18,267 bases of DNA, from the NCBI GenBank assembly GCA_964430105.1, contig CAYSEF010000041.1:1-18267 (forward strand). The letters run 5' to 3'. Shown here piece after piece: positions 5,842-13,677 of the stretch (position 1 is the stretch's first letter; every line of letters begins with the position of its first letter). Under the pieces are notes generated by a model, which had not been told where the DNA came from, did not search any database, and saw only the letters and a list, made by a program, of their open reading frames with translations. Origin of the DNA: UMGS1696 sp964430105 (GTDB lineage Bacteria; Bacillota; Clostridia; Oscillospirales; CAG-272). Made by a program: the position numbers and the translations under genes.

Positions 5842-8490
5842 TTATTCTTTGCTTTTTTCTAATTTACGCTGAATAAACTTCACTGCTTCCACAACAGGGA
5901 TCACGCAGAAGCCAAGCGCAATAGCAACAAGGTACTCCTTGATTCCAACTTCTGTGAAGCTGAATGCCTTTGCTATGAACGGAACCTCACAAACGATGGT
6001 AGTGAGAACAAGACTTGCAACCGCCGCAATATTCAGAGTTGTGTTCATTGTTTTCAGTGAGAACAGCGACTTTTTCTGCGAACGAAGGTTAAAGCTGTGG
6101 AATATCTCAGCCATAGATAAAGTAAGGAACGCCATTGTGATACCATGAGAGCTGTCTGCAAACGCAAAATTACCAAACTCAAACATATGACCCAAACCAT
6201 AGCTTACAAGCACCAAAATTGACACAAGAAGTCCCTGATAAGCCACATCTATACCCATACCGCCCGCAAAAATACCGTCTCTTGCAGGTCTGGGCTTGCG
6301 CTGCATAATATCAGGTTCAGCTTTTTCCATACCAAGTGAAAGTGCGGGGAATGTATCTGTGATAAGGTTTATCCAAAGCAAGTGTACCGGTTCGAGGATG
6401 GTAAAGCCCATAAGAGTTGCGGCAAAAATCGTAATTACCTCACTCATATTGGAACCGAGAAGGAACTGAATAGCCTTACGGATATTATCGTAAATTCTTC
6501 TTCCCTCTTCGACAGCAGAAACGATAGTAGCAAAATTATCGTCCGCAAGAACCATATCAGCAACATTCTTTGTTACGTCTGTACCTGTAATACCCATACC
6601 TATACCGATATCGGCAGACTTTATCGAGGGTGCATCATTTACGCCGTCACCTGTCATTGCAGTAACGTAACCGTCCAAACGCCAACGATTTACTATACGA
6701 GTCTTATGCTCCGGCTGTACACGCGCATAAACTGAAATGTTTCTGAATTCCTTCTCGAAGGTTTCATCATCCATTTGAGAAAGCTCAGCTCCTGTGATAG
6801 CATACTGACCTTCATCGATTATGCCAAGCTCCTTAGCGATAGCAACAGCAGTATCCTTGTGGTCGCCTGTTATCATTATAGGACGGATACCTGCACTTCG
6901 ACATTCTCTGATAGCATCCTTTACTTCGGGACGAACAGGGTCTATCATACCTACAAGTCCGAGGAAGCACAGCTCATTTTCCATAGAATCCGGCTCATAT
7001 GAAGTCGGTGCATCGTCATATGTGCGTATACCTGCCGCAAGAACACGGAGAGCCTGATCTGCCAGCTTTTTATTTTCAGCCGCAAGCTCAGCACGAATTT
7101 CTTCTGTCATCGGAATAATTTTGCCATCTCTGATAATCGATGTACATCTTCCAATAACAACATCGGGCGCACCTGTTGTATGCTGAATGAATCCACCGAC
7201 ATCGGCATTGCGATGAACAGTAGTCATGAGCTTACGCATAGAATCGAATGGTATCTCACCAACTCTGGGATATTTCGCTTCAAGCTCGTACTTTGGCAAG
7301 CCAAGCTTAAGAGCAAAGTTTACAACAGCAGTTTGAGTAGGGTCACCGGTAGATTCGCTCTGTCCGGGTGAAAGCTTTGCATCTGTACACAAACAGAAGG
7401 ATTCCGCCACCTTATTTTCATCATATCCGTATGACTTAACGACAGTCATTTTGTTCTGTGTAAGAGTACCTGTTTTATCAGAGCATATTATCTGCGCACA
7501 TCCAAGTGTTTCAACTGCAGTCAAGTGACGGATGATTGCATTTTTCTTCGACATAAGAGTTACGCCGATAGAAAGAACGACGGTAACCACAGCTGCAAGT
7601 CCTTCCGGAATAGCAGCAACAGCAAGTGATACAGCAACCATAAACGAATCCAGTATGGTATCGCTGCTGAAACCATTTTGAATGAGCTGTACACCGAATA
7701 TTAGCACACAAATTCCGAGAACAAGCCATGTAAGTATCTTTGAAAGCTGTGCAAGCTTGATCTGCAGGGGAGTTTGACCTTCTTCAGCCTTAGTAAGAGC
7801 ATCTGCAATCTTACCCATTTCTGTATTCATACCTGTACCGGTCACAACTATCGTACCACGTCCGTAAACGACAGTCGAACCCATATACGCCATATTTTTT
7901 CTATCGCCAAGCGGAACATCCTGCTCACCTGACTTCAGATTAAGAATATCGATAAATTTTGTGACCGGAACCGATTCACCCGTCAATGCAGCTTCTTCGA
8001 TTTTCAAGCTGGCTGAATCGATTATACGTCCGTCTGCCGGAACAGCATCACCTGCTTCAAGAAAAACTATATCACCGGGAACGATATCTTCGCTTTTTAT
8101 GACAACTGTTTCGCCATTTCTCAGCACCTTGGAGGTAGCGGCGGACATTTGTTGCAATGCTTCAATAGCGTGTTCAGCCTTGCTTTCCTGATACACACCG
8201 AGGACAGCGTTAATAAGAACTACTGCGAGAATGATAATAACATCCGCAAAGCTCTCTCCCTCAAGGACTGCTATAACACCTGAAACAGCAGCCGCACAAA
8301 GCAGAATTATTATCATCGGGTCGGAGAGCTGTTTGAGAAACTGCACGAAGATCGAGTCCTTTTTAGCGGCTTTAAGCTTGTTCTTTCCAAACGACGCAAG
8401 CCTGTTTTCCGCTTCCGCTGATGTCAGACCATCCGTACTTGTGCTTTGTTCGTCAAGTACCGAGGAAACATCGGAGAGGTATTCTTTCAT
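5842..8490 (-). CDS. Calcium-transporting P-type ATPase (SERCA-like, type IIA)
   Basis: An 882-residue membrane pump that exports Ca2+ at the cost of ATP. The actuator loop has TGES (Glu172), the phosphorylation site is Asp338 in SDKTGTLT, and the hinge has TGDGVNDAP (Asp615). Every SERCA Ca2+ ligand I can align is kept: Glu296 in PEGL (M4), Asn681 and Glu684 (M5), Asn708, Thr711 and Asp712 in NLITD (M6), and Glu795 (M8). Thus both Ca2+ sites look intact, which separates it from PMCA-type one-site pumps and from Na+/K+ or H+ pumps. There is an N-terminal cation-ATPase domain and ten predicted helices. RBS AGAAAGG lies about 7 nt before the ATG. It is first in an apparent transcript with two small genes of unknown function. 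Confidence 0.95.
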   Translation of the reverse strand: MKEYLSDVSSVLDEQSTSTDGLTSAEAENRLASFGKNKLKAAKKDSIFVQFLKQLSDPMIIILLCAAAVSGVIAVLEGESFADVIIILAVVLINAVLGVYQESKAEHAIEALQQMSAATSKVLRNGETVVIKSEDIVPGDIVFLEAGDAVPADGRIIDSASLKIEEAALTGESVPVTKFIDILNLKSGEQDVPLGDRKNMAYMGSTVVYGRGTIVVTGTGMNTEMGKIADALTKAEEGQTPLQIKLAQLSKILTWLVLGICVLIFGVQLIQNGFSSDTILDSFMVAVSLAVAAIPEGLAAVVTVVLSIGVTLMSKKNAIIRHLTAVETLGCAQIICSDKTGTLTQNKMTVVKSYGYDENKVAESFCLCTDAKLSPGQSESTGDPTQTAVVNFALKLGLPKYELEAKYPRVGEIPFDSMRKLMTTVHRNADVGGFIQHTTGAPDVVIGRCTSIIRDGKIIPMTEEIRAELAAENKKLADQALRVLAAGIRTYDDAPTSYEPDSMENELCFLGLVGMIDPVRPEVKDAIRECRSAGIRPIMITGDHKDTAVAIAKELGIIDEGQYAITGAELSQMDDETFEKEFRNISVYARVQPEHKTRIVNRWRLDGYVTAMTGDGVNDAPSIKSADIGIGMGITGTDVTKNVADMVLADDNFATIVSAVEEGRRIYDNIRKAIQFLLGSNMSEVITIFAATLMGFTILEPVHLLWINLITDTFPALSLGMEKAEPDIMQRKPRPARDGIFAGGMGIDVAYQGLLVSILVLVSYGLGHMFEFGNFAFADSSHGITMAFLTLSMAEIFHSFNLRSQKKSLFSLKTMNTTLNIAAVASLVLTTIVCEVPFIAKAFSFTEVGIKEYLVAIALGFCVIPVVEAVKFIQRKLEKSKE

Positions 8491-8565
8491 GTTCTTGCCT
8501 TTCTTACCGTTATACGGTATAAAATATTTTATTTATTTCGGAAAACTAAAATTCCATACGATTTG

Positions 8566-8594
8566 ATTATAGCATACCGATTATTAATTAGCAA
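8566..8594 (-). promoter_or_regulatory. Promoter of the Ca2+-ATPase gene
   Basis: On the minus strand: TTGCTA (8594-8589), a 17-nt spacer, TATAAT (8571-8566), with an extended -10 TGC. The leader is about 70 nt and ends with a small hairpin TACCG-TATAA-CGGTA (8504-8518) just before the RBS. Confidence 0.82.
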
Positions 8595-8663
8595 CATTTT
8601 TCAAAGGTTTTACAAGAACTTTACATAGTCATTGTAATACGCCAAAATTTGTATCTCAAAAGT

Positions 8664-8701
8664 CGAAAAAAGTGGGATAAAGCCTTCACTCAATCCCACT
8701 T
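8664..8701 (-). terminator. Terminator of the ABC ATPase gene
   Basis: AAGTGGGAT pairs with ATCCCACTT (arms 8693-8701 and 8670-8678, 14-nt loop). On the minus strand a T6 tract follows directly. It ends the bioY/ABC region about 70 nt after the ABC stop codon. Confidence 0.88.
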
Positions 8702-8772
8702 AAAATTATTTTACGCTATCCTAAAGTAATTTAAGCATATATAAAAATATTTTATTTTAGCACTGAAATTTT

Positions 8773-9459
8773 TCAGATAATTCGCCCCGCAAAATAAAAT
8801 TGTCCCGGCACGCTTCTTATGTATTCCTCGACATCGCCCAAAAACAGCTGTCTGTCAGAAAGATGCAGCACCGTTCCGTCAACTGCACTTGAATCTATTA
8901 TCATAACTGCGATACCACTTTCGTATATTTTCACAATCTGTGCATACATTTCATCCTTTGCATAAACGTCAAGTCCATGCATAGGTTCGTCGAGTATCAG
9001 CAATTTTTTTGCAGCGCACAGTGCTCTTGCCAAAAGCACACGCTGTTTTTGACCTCCGGATAGCTCACCGAATTTTCTCTTTGCAAGATCAGCCAGTCCT
9101 ACCCTCTCAAGATTGTGCATTGCAAGCTCTTTTTCAGCTTTTCCTATAAACCATTTTTTGGTATGATGCAGACATCCTTCAAGTACTATCTCTTTTACCG
9201 AAACACTTCCTCGTATTATCTGCTCCTGTGGAAGACAGCCGATCTCACTGCGCTCAAGTCCGTTTTCGTACACAACTTCTCCTACGATAGGCTTTTCTAT
9301 TCCAAGTATCGTCGATGCAAGTGCGCTTTTCCCTATACCGCTGGGACCGATCACGCTCATATACTCACCCTTATGCAGAGTAAAGTTTATATTTTCACAA
9401 AGCCGTACCGTTTCATAACCGACTGTAAGATTTTTGCAAGAGAGCAATTCTTCAGGCAT
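8773..9459 (-). CDS. Orphan ABC transporter ATP-binding protein, ZnuC/metal-type-like
   Basis: A 228-residue ATP-binding subunit. Walker A is GPSGIGKS (38-45), the Q-loop is Gln78 in CLPQEQ, the signature is LSGGQ (133-137), Walker B is KLLILDE (152-158) and the D-loop is GLD (162-164). The Q-loop region and VSVKEIVLEG resemble metal-importer ATPases (ZnuC/MntB). The switch-histidine position, expected after strand AVMII, reads DSS (189-191), so the usual H-loop His is absent. I prefer the ATG at 9459 (MPEELL, with GGGGGA 5 nt upstream) over a GTG at 9516, because the promoter puts the transcript start near 9524. No permease or binding protein adjoins it; the upstream neighbour is bioY, whose usual partner ATPase would be an ECF type. 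Confidence 0.88.
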   Translation of the reverse strand: MPEELLSCKNLTVGYETVRLCENINFTLHKGEYMSVIGPSGIGKSALASTILGIEKPIVGEVVYENGLERSEIGCLPQEQIIRGSVSVKEIVLEGCLHHTKKWFIGKAEKELAMHNLERVGLADLAKRKFGELSGGQKQRVLLARALCAAKKLLILDEPMHGLDVYAKDEMYAQIVKIYESGIAVMIIDSSAVDGTVLHLSDRQLFLGDVEEYIRSVPGQFYFAGRII

Positions 9460-9497
9460 CCGCTTCCCCCAATTCCGCTGTTTCAGCTTACAAGTTA

Positions 9498-9520
9498 AGA
9501 GGTGCAAAAATCTCACCTCT
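9498..9520 (-). promoter_or_regulatory. Hairpin at the 5' end of the ABC ATPase transcript
   Basis: AGAGGTG (minus-strand arm at 9520-9514) pairs with CACCTCT (9504-9498) around a 9-nt loop. It would form within the first few nucleotides of the transcript, some 40 nt before the start codon. There is no U-tract, so it is not a terminator. It could stabilise the mRNA or bind a protein. Confidence 0.4.
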
Positions 9521-9530
9521 GTTTCTGACT

Positions 9531-9559
9531 ATTATATCACAGCACAAATAGATTGTACA
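9531..9559 (-). promoter_or_regulatory. Promoter of the ABC ATPase gene
   Basis: On the minus strand: TGTACA (9559-9554, 4 of 6 consensus bases), a 17-nt spacer, TATAAT (9536-9531), with an extended -10 TGA. It lies between the bioY stop and the ABC gene, so the ATPase can be expressed without bioY. Confidence 0.68.
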
Positions 9560-9577
9560 GTATTCGAGTGGATTTTA

Positions 9578-10180
9578 TTATTTTTCGCAAAAAAACGCAT
9601 TTCCTGACAAAATTCTTTCGGTAATCACCTGCGACACAAGCACAGACGATATTATTTTCAAGCATTCGGGAATTATAAACGGCAACACACAGACAAGCAT
9701 CGCTTCACCGAAAGGTACACCGGTCAATTTCATATACCACAATATTCCACAGGCATGAATTAAAGCAGCAGACAATACAACTGTTATGATATTCCCTGCC
9801 GTTCGACATACTTTCGATTTCATCTTATGCGATATTATATCTCTCAAAAATCCGCAAATAAGCACCGCAGGTATATATCCGGCAAGAAATCCACCGGTGG
9901 GGCCAAGAAAAACCCCAATTCCACAGGCAAATCCCGAAAACACAGGTAAACCCAAACATCCAAGCAAAATATAGCAGGCAATCGCCACAACGCCATGCCT
10001 TCCGAGAGTAAGACCGATAAGATACACACCAAATGTCGCCAAAGACACCGGCACACTTCCGAGCGGAACAGACCACGGTGCAATAATGCACAAAATCGCT
10101 GTAAATATCGCTTCAAGTGTGAGCCTTCGTATTCTCTTTGAGGTTTTGTTGTTCATTCCGTGTATACCTGCTGTTTTCAT
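9578..10180 (-). CDS. bioY: BioY biotin transporter, ECF S component
   Basis: A 200-residue membrane protein with about six hydrophobic segments that binds and imports biotin, normally with the shared ECF energising module (EcfA, EcfA', EcfT) or alone. The BioY signature is clear: GLPVFSGFACGIG followed by FLGPTGGFLAGY (residues 77-102). Two starts are possible. ATG at 10180 has no Shine-Dalgarno and would sit only about 7 nt from the predicted transcript start; ATG at 10156 (MNNKTSK) follows a weak AGG and better fits the family's N-terminus. I give the longer frame but favour 10156. No convincing BirA operator was found upstream. The adjacent ABC ATPase has its own promoter and does not look like an EcfA. 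Confidence 0.93.
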   Translation of the reverse strand: MKTAGIHGMNNKTSKRIRRLTLEAIFTAILCIIAPWSVPLGSVPVSLATFGVYLIGLTLGRHGVVAIACYILLGCLGLPVFSGFACGIGVFLGPTGGFLAGYIPAVLICGFLRDIISHKMKSKVCRTAGNIITVVLSAALIHACGILWYMKLTGVPFGEAMLVCVLPFIIPECLKIISSVLVSQVITERILSGNAFFCEK

Positions 10181-10193
10181 TTGTTTCTGTATT

Positions 10194-10223
10194 ATTATAC
10201 ACTTTCTGACTCTACTCCGTCAA
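10194..10223 (-). promoter_or_regulatory. Promoter of bioY
   Basis: On the minus strand: TTGACG (10223-10218), an 18-nt spacer, TATAAT (10199-10194). It lies back to back with the glnN promoter in a 234-bp divergent intergenic region, whose remaining sequence shows no other feature I can support. Confidence 0.8.
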
Positions 10224-10334
10224 TACACCTAAAAAACGACTTTCTTTGATTCTATATTTTAACCAATACTTGCCTCTCTTTGCGTTCATCGGATGTGCGT
10301 ATTTCCAAAATAATTACAAATTCCCGAAATCTGC

Positions 10335-10363
10335 TTGAACAGTGTGAATTTAAAGTGTATAAT
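10335..10363 (+). promoter_or_regulatory. Promoter of glnN
   Basis: TTGAAC (10335-10340), a 17-nt spacer, TATAAT (10358-10363). The leader is about 45 nt. I found no GlnR-type TGTNA-N7-TNACA site near it. Confidence 0.8.
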
Positions 10364-10414
10364 ATTGTTATCTATTATCTAATAAAGTATTTTGCGATAG
10401 GAGAGGAATCCGCT

Positions 10415-12511
10415 ATGTCTCTTGTTTCCGAATATTTCGGCTGTCTTGCATTTGATGACACCACTATGAAGGAACGTCTTCCTAAAGAAACCTACAGATC
10501 GCTCAAGAGAACCATTGACGAGAATAAAAAGCTCGATATCAGTGTTGCTAATATCGTTGCTAACGCAATGAAAGACTGGGCTATCGAAAAAGGCTGTACT
10601 CATTTCACTCATTGGTTCCAGCCACTATCCGGTGTCACAGCTGAAAAGCACGACAGCTTTATCTCACCCATCGGTGACGGAAAGGTCATCATGGAGTTCT
10701 CCGGCAAAGAGCTTGTCCGTGGCGAACCCGATGCATCATCATTCCCGTCAGGCGGTTTGAGAGCTACATTTGAAGCGCGTGGCTATACAATGTGGGATCC
10801 GACCTCCTATGCATTTATTAAAGATGACACTCTCTGTATTCCTACAGCGTTCTGTTCATATGGCGGTGAAGCTCTTGACAAAAAGACACCTCTTCTCCGT
10901 TCAATGGATACTATAAACAAGCAGTCCCTTCGTATTCTGAGGCTTTTCGATCCAAACTCCAATGTAGCCTGTGTTCGCACCTCTGTCGGCCCCGAACAGG
11001 AATATTTCATTATCCCAAAGGAAATGTACGAACAGCGTCGTGACCTTATCTTCACCGGACGCACACTGTTTGGTGCAAAGCCTCCGAAGGGTCAGGAGCT
11101 TGAGGATCACTATTTTGGTGCAATAAAACCGAGAGTTCAGGAATTCATGCGTGAGCTTGATGCTGAGCTTTGGAAGCTTGGTGTTCTCGCAAAAACAGAA
11201 CACAACGAGGGTGCGCCTGCACAGCATGAACTTGCCCCGATTTTTACTCAGGCTAATATTGCCACCGACCACAATCAGCTTACGATGGAAATGATGCAAA
11301 AGATCGCAAAACGACACGATCTTGTATGTCTGCTTCACGAAAAGCCTTTCGCAGGTGTAAACGGTTCAGGTAAGCATAACAACTGGTCTATTTCAACAAA
11401 TACTGGTGTAAATCTTCTCTCTCCGGGTGAAACTCCCCACGAAAACGCACAGTTCCTTCTTTTCCTCTGCGCTGTTATCAAAGCAGTTGACGAATATCAG
11501 GATCTTCTCCGTATAAGTGCAGCTTCTGCCGGTAACGATCATCGTCTTGGTGCTGCCGAAGCTCCGCCTGCTGTTATATCTATCTTCCTCGGTGACGAGC
11601 TTACAGCTATTCTCGAAGCTATTGACAGCGGTACTCACTACGACCCGAAGGAAGAAATGTCTCTCAGACTTGGCGTACACGTTCTTCCTAAACTGCCCAA
11701 GGACAATACTGACCGAAACAGAACCTCACCGTTCGCTTTCACCGGAAACAAATTTGAATTCCGTATGGTTGGTGCATCTGCATCTATAGCAGACTGTAAT
11801 GTCGTTCTCAATACAGCTGTTGCTGAATCCTTGCGTCAGTTTGCCGATATTCTCGAATCAGCCGAAGATTTACATGCCGAACTGAATGAGCTTATTCGCG
11901 ATACTATACAGAAGCACAAGAGAATCATTTTCAACGGCAACGGATATGACGACAAATGGCTTGCAGAAGCAGAAGAACGTGGACTTCTCAATCTTCGCAC
12001 AACTCCTGAAGCTCTGCCACATTATCTCAACCCGAAAAACATTAAGCTCTTTACGTCACACAATGTCTACACCGAAGCTGAAATTTATTCACGCTATGAA
12101 ATAATGCTTGAAAACTATGTAAAGACCGTAGGTATTGAAGCAAATACAATGGTCGATATGGTACACAAGCAGATACTTCCTGCAGTAACTACATATATAA
12201 AGGAAGTCAGCGAAGCAGGTGTTGCCAAAAAAACACTCTCATCAGCTATTTCAACTTCATACGAAGAAAACCTCGTATCAAAGCTCTCAGGTATTGTAGA
12301 TAGAATTTACTCCGAGGTTACCTCACTTGAAGAAGCGATGCAGGAAACTGCAAAGATAATGAATTTGACTGACCGTGCGTTCGCAGTAAAGGATGATGTT
12401 ATCTCGAAAATGACAACTCTCCGTACAGCGTGTGATGAAGCTGAATATCTCACCGCAGAAAAATACTGGCCTTATCCGACCTACGCTCAGCTTCTCTTTG
12501 GCGTACAGTAA
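10415..12511 (+). CDS. glnN: Type III glutamine synthetase
   Basis: A 698-residue cytoplasmic enzyme that makes glutamine from glutamate, ammonia and ATP. Length matches the GSIII family (about 700 residues). Visible motifs are the GSIII-specific N-terminal region (SVTAEKHDSF), the metal-site block GPEQEYF (Glu194 and Glu196), NEGAPAQHELAP, NGSGKHNNWS (from residue 316, nucleotide/ammonium side) and AGNDHRLGAAEAPPAVIS. The open frame extends 45 codons further upstream, but ATG 10415 is the start: AGGAGAGG lies 8 nt before it, and the promoter (10335-10363) lies inside the extended frame. It is monocistronic with its own terminator. GSIII is typical of Bacteroidetes, Cyanobacteria and gut Clostridia such as Ruminococcus. 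Confidence 0.97.
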   Translation: MSLVSEYFGCLAFDDTTMKERLPKETYRSLKRTIDENKKLDISVANIVANAMKDWAIEKGCTHFTHWFQPLSGVTAEKHDSFISPIGDGKVIMEFSGKELVRGEPDASSFPSGGLRATFEARGYTMWDPTSYAFIKDDTLCIPTAFCSYGGEALDKKTPLLRSMDTINKQSLRILRLFDPNSNVACVRTSVGPEQEYFIIPKEMYEQRRDLIFTGRTLFGAKPPKGQELEDHYFGAIKPRVQEFMRELDAELWKLGVLAKTEHNEGAPAQHELAPIFTQANIATDHNQLTMEMMQKIAKRHDLVCLLHEKPFAGVNGSGKHNNWSISTNTGVNLLSPGETPHENAQFLLFLCAVIKAVDEYQDLLRISAASAGNDHRLGAAEAPPAVISIFLGDELTAILEAIDSGTHYDPKEEMSLRLGVHVLPKLPKDNTDRNRTSPFAFTGNKFEFRMVGASASIADCNVVLNTAVAESLRQFADILESAEDLHAELNELIRDTIQKHKRIIFNGNGYDDKWLAEAEERGLLNLRTTPEALPHYLNPKNIKLFTSHNVYTEAEIYSRYEIMLENYVKTVGIEANTMVDMVHKQILPAVTTYIKEVSEAGVAKKTLSSAISTSYEENLVSKLSGIVDRIYSEVTSLEEAMQETAKIMNLTDRAFAVKDDVISKMTTLRTACDEAEYLTAEKYWPYPTYAQLLFGVQ

Positions 12512-12545
12512 TCGATAATTTTCGTCGCCTTAATTTCATAAATTT

Positions 12546-12587
12546 AGCACAACCGAAATTTCTCAGGAAAACGGTTGTGCTTTTTTG
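12546..12587 (+). terminator. Terminator of glnN
   Basis: AGCACAACCG (12546-12555) pairs with CGGTTGTGCT (12572-12581), and the loop closes further through TTTC/GAAA. A T-run continues to 12586. It lies 35 nt after the stop codon. Confidence 0.92.
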
Positions 12588-12611
12588 TTCAGAAAAATAT
12601 CGCCTTCATCT

Positions 12612-12639
12612 GCATAAATCTTCGTGACATGGTAAAAAT
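12612..12639 (+). promoter_or_regulatory. Sigma-F-like (forespore) promoter of the M23 gene
   Basis: GCATA (12612-12616) matches the sigma-F -35 pattern GYWTA, and GGTAAAAAT (12631-12639) matches the -10 pattern GGNNANAAT, with a 14-nt spacer (15 is usual). It gives a leader of about 35 nt. No sigma-A promoter of similar quality lies between the glnN terminator and this gene. Assignment rests on pattern matching by eye. Confidence 0.55.
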
Positions 12640-12679
12640 AATTACGACAACACCTCGCAAATAAAGGAAGGATATAATC

Positions 12680-13516
12680 ATGAACAATTCATCCGCAAAA
12701 AAGCAAAACCGCATCCTGCTTGTCATGCTCGTTGTAGTTTTGACAGCCGCCGCTATACTGATTGCACTTACCGGAACTGCAAACAAAAAGGATTCCAAAA
12801 ACGAAAATCCGCCACTTGACACAAAAATCACGGAAACATCGTTAGAATCCGAAAAAATCGCCACAAAAAAAGCTGAAACAGATAAAACAAGCTCAAGTGA
12901 AAATGCAGTTTCCAAAAAAGACGAAAAAAAAGCAAAAATCGAAAATGAAGTAAAGCACAACGAAAAAGCTGACTCCTCAAAGGAAAGCAAAGAATCCGAT
13001 GAGGCAAAAAAATCCTCCTCTGATGCTTCAAATGAATCCGTCGAAGAGGTTTCTGCTGTTCAGTCAGGAGTTCTTCCAAGATTTTCTGCTCCGCTTGATG
13101 CACTCGTACTCAAAAATTATTCAGCCGATATTCCTGTTTTCAGCTACACTATGAATGACTACCGAACTCACAACGGTGTCGATTTTGCCTGTTCAGTCGG
13201 AACTCCCGTTTCTGCTGCCGCTGACGGAATCATCTGTGAAGTCACAAATGACCCAATGATGGGTGTAACAGTTGGGATAAGTCATTCAGGTGGTGCAGTG
13301 ACAAGATATAAAGGACTGAGCGAAGAATCAATGTCTGTTGTATCTGTAGGAGATAATGTTTCTCGCGGACAGATTATCGGAGCCTCGGGTGATACTGCGC
13401 TTATCGAAAGTGCAGAAGAATCACATCTGCATTTTGAACTTGAAGTAAACGGTGAATACGAAGATCCCGGTGAATTTATGAAGCTGACATATCTCTCCGA
13501 CATGGTCGAGGACTGA
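12680..13516 (+). CDS. SpoIIQ-like membrane protein with a LytM/M23 domain
   Basis: A 278-residue protein with an N-terminal membrane anchor (12-31), a highly charged Lys/Glu/Ser linker (about 36-125) and a C-terminal M23/LytM peptidase fold (about 155-265). The zinc ligands His164 and Asp168 (HNGVDF) and the HLH pair (249-251) are present. The other catalytic His, expected in a YxH motif, is missing: the sequence is Y210-K-G212. The domain may therefore bind peptidoglycan or a partner rather than cut it, as in B. subtilis SpoIIQ, whose LytM domain is also degenerate. Identification as SpoIIQ (the forespore half of the SpoIIQ-SpoIIIAH channel) is an inference from topology, size, degenerate site and the sigma-F-like promoter. 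RBS AAAGGAAGGA precedes the ATG. Another M23 envelope protein is the alternative. Confidence 0.82.
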   Translation: MNNSSAKKQNRILLVMLVVVLTAAAILIALTGTANKKDSKNENPPLDTKITETSLESEKIATKKAETDKTSSSENAVSKKDEKKAKIENEVKHNEKADSSKESKESDEAKKSSSDASNESVEEVSAVQSGVLPRFSAPLDALVLKNYSADIPVFSYTMNDYRTHNGVDFACSVGTPVSAAADGIICEVTNDPMMGVTVGISHSGGAVTRYKGLSEESMSVVSVGDNVSRGQIIGASGDTALIESAEESHLHFELEVNGEYEDPGEFMKLTYLSDMVED

Positions 13517-13524
13517 ACTTTCAC

Positions 13525-13567
13525 GGAAGACTCTGATGTGAAGCATCACGCAGGTCTTCCTTTTTTT
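13525..13567 (+). terminator. Terminator of the M23 gene
   Basis: GGAAGAC (13525-13531) pairs with GTCTTCC (13554-13560), extended inwards by CTG/CAG and ATG/CAT with small bulges, and is followed by T7. It lies 8 nt after the stop codon. Confidence 0.9.
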
Positions 13568-13610
13568 GTTATTTCACACTTTAATTTTTCCGTTATATAT
13601 TATCCCACCC

Positions 13611-13639
13611 TTGATTTGAAGCATATATTATGTTAAAAT
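13611..13639 (+). promoter_or_regulatory. Promoter of the GHL10-amidase gene
   Basis: TTGATT (13611-13616), a 17-nt spacer, TAAAAT (13634-13639), with an extended -10 TGT. The leader is about 32 nt and contains the RBS AAAGGA (13666-13671). Confidence 0.75.
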
Positions 13640-13677
13640 ATATTATATAAATGTTGCCCTTACCGAAAGGAATTTCT

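Noticed and set aside
8504..8518. Metal riboswitch (yybP-ykoY type) in the Ca2+-ATPase leader
   Set aside because: The leader is only about 70 nt and contains one 5-bp hairpin; the conserved riboswitch motifs are not there.
9460..9516. Upstream GTG start for the ABC ATPase
   Set aside because: It would start about 8 nt from the predicted transcript start and within a hairpin; the ATG at 9459 has a G-rich RBS.
8773..10180. bioY plus ABC ATPase as a BioMNY-type biotin importer
   Set aside because: The ATPase resembles metal-importer ATPases, has its own promoter and no EcfT partner follows, so joint function is not supported.
10280..10414. 45-codon upstream extension of the glnN frame
   Set aside because: The glnN promoter lies inside it and the ATG at 10415 has a strong RBS; GSIII length fits the shorter start.
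10181..10414. BirA operator for bioY or GlnR site for glnN
   Set aside because: I looked for paired BirA half-sites and for TGTNA-N7-TNACA and found neither.
13651..13677. Upstream ATG for the GHL10-amidase protein
   Set aside because: It has no RBS and would put nine residues in front of a normal lipoprotein signal peptide; the next ATG has AAAGGA.
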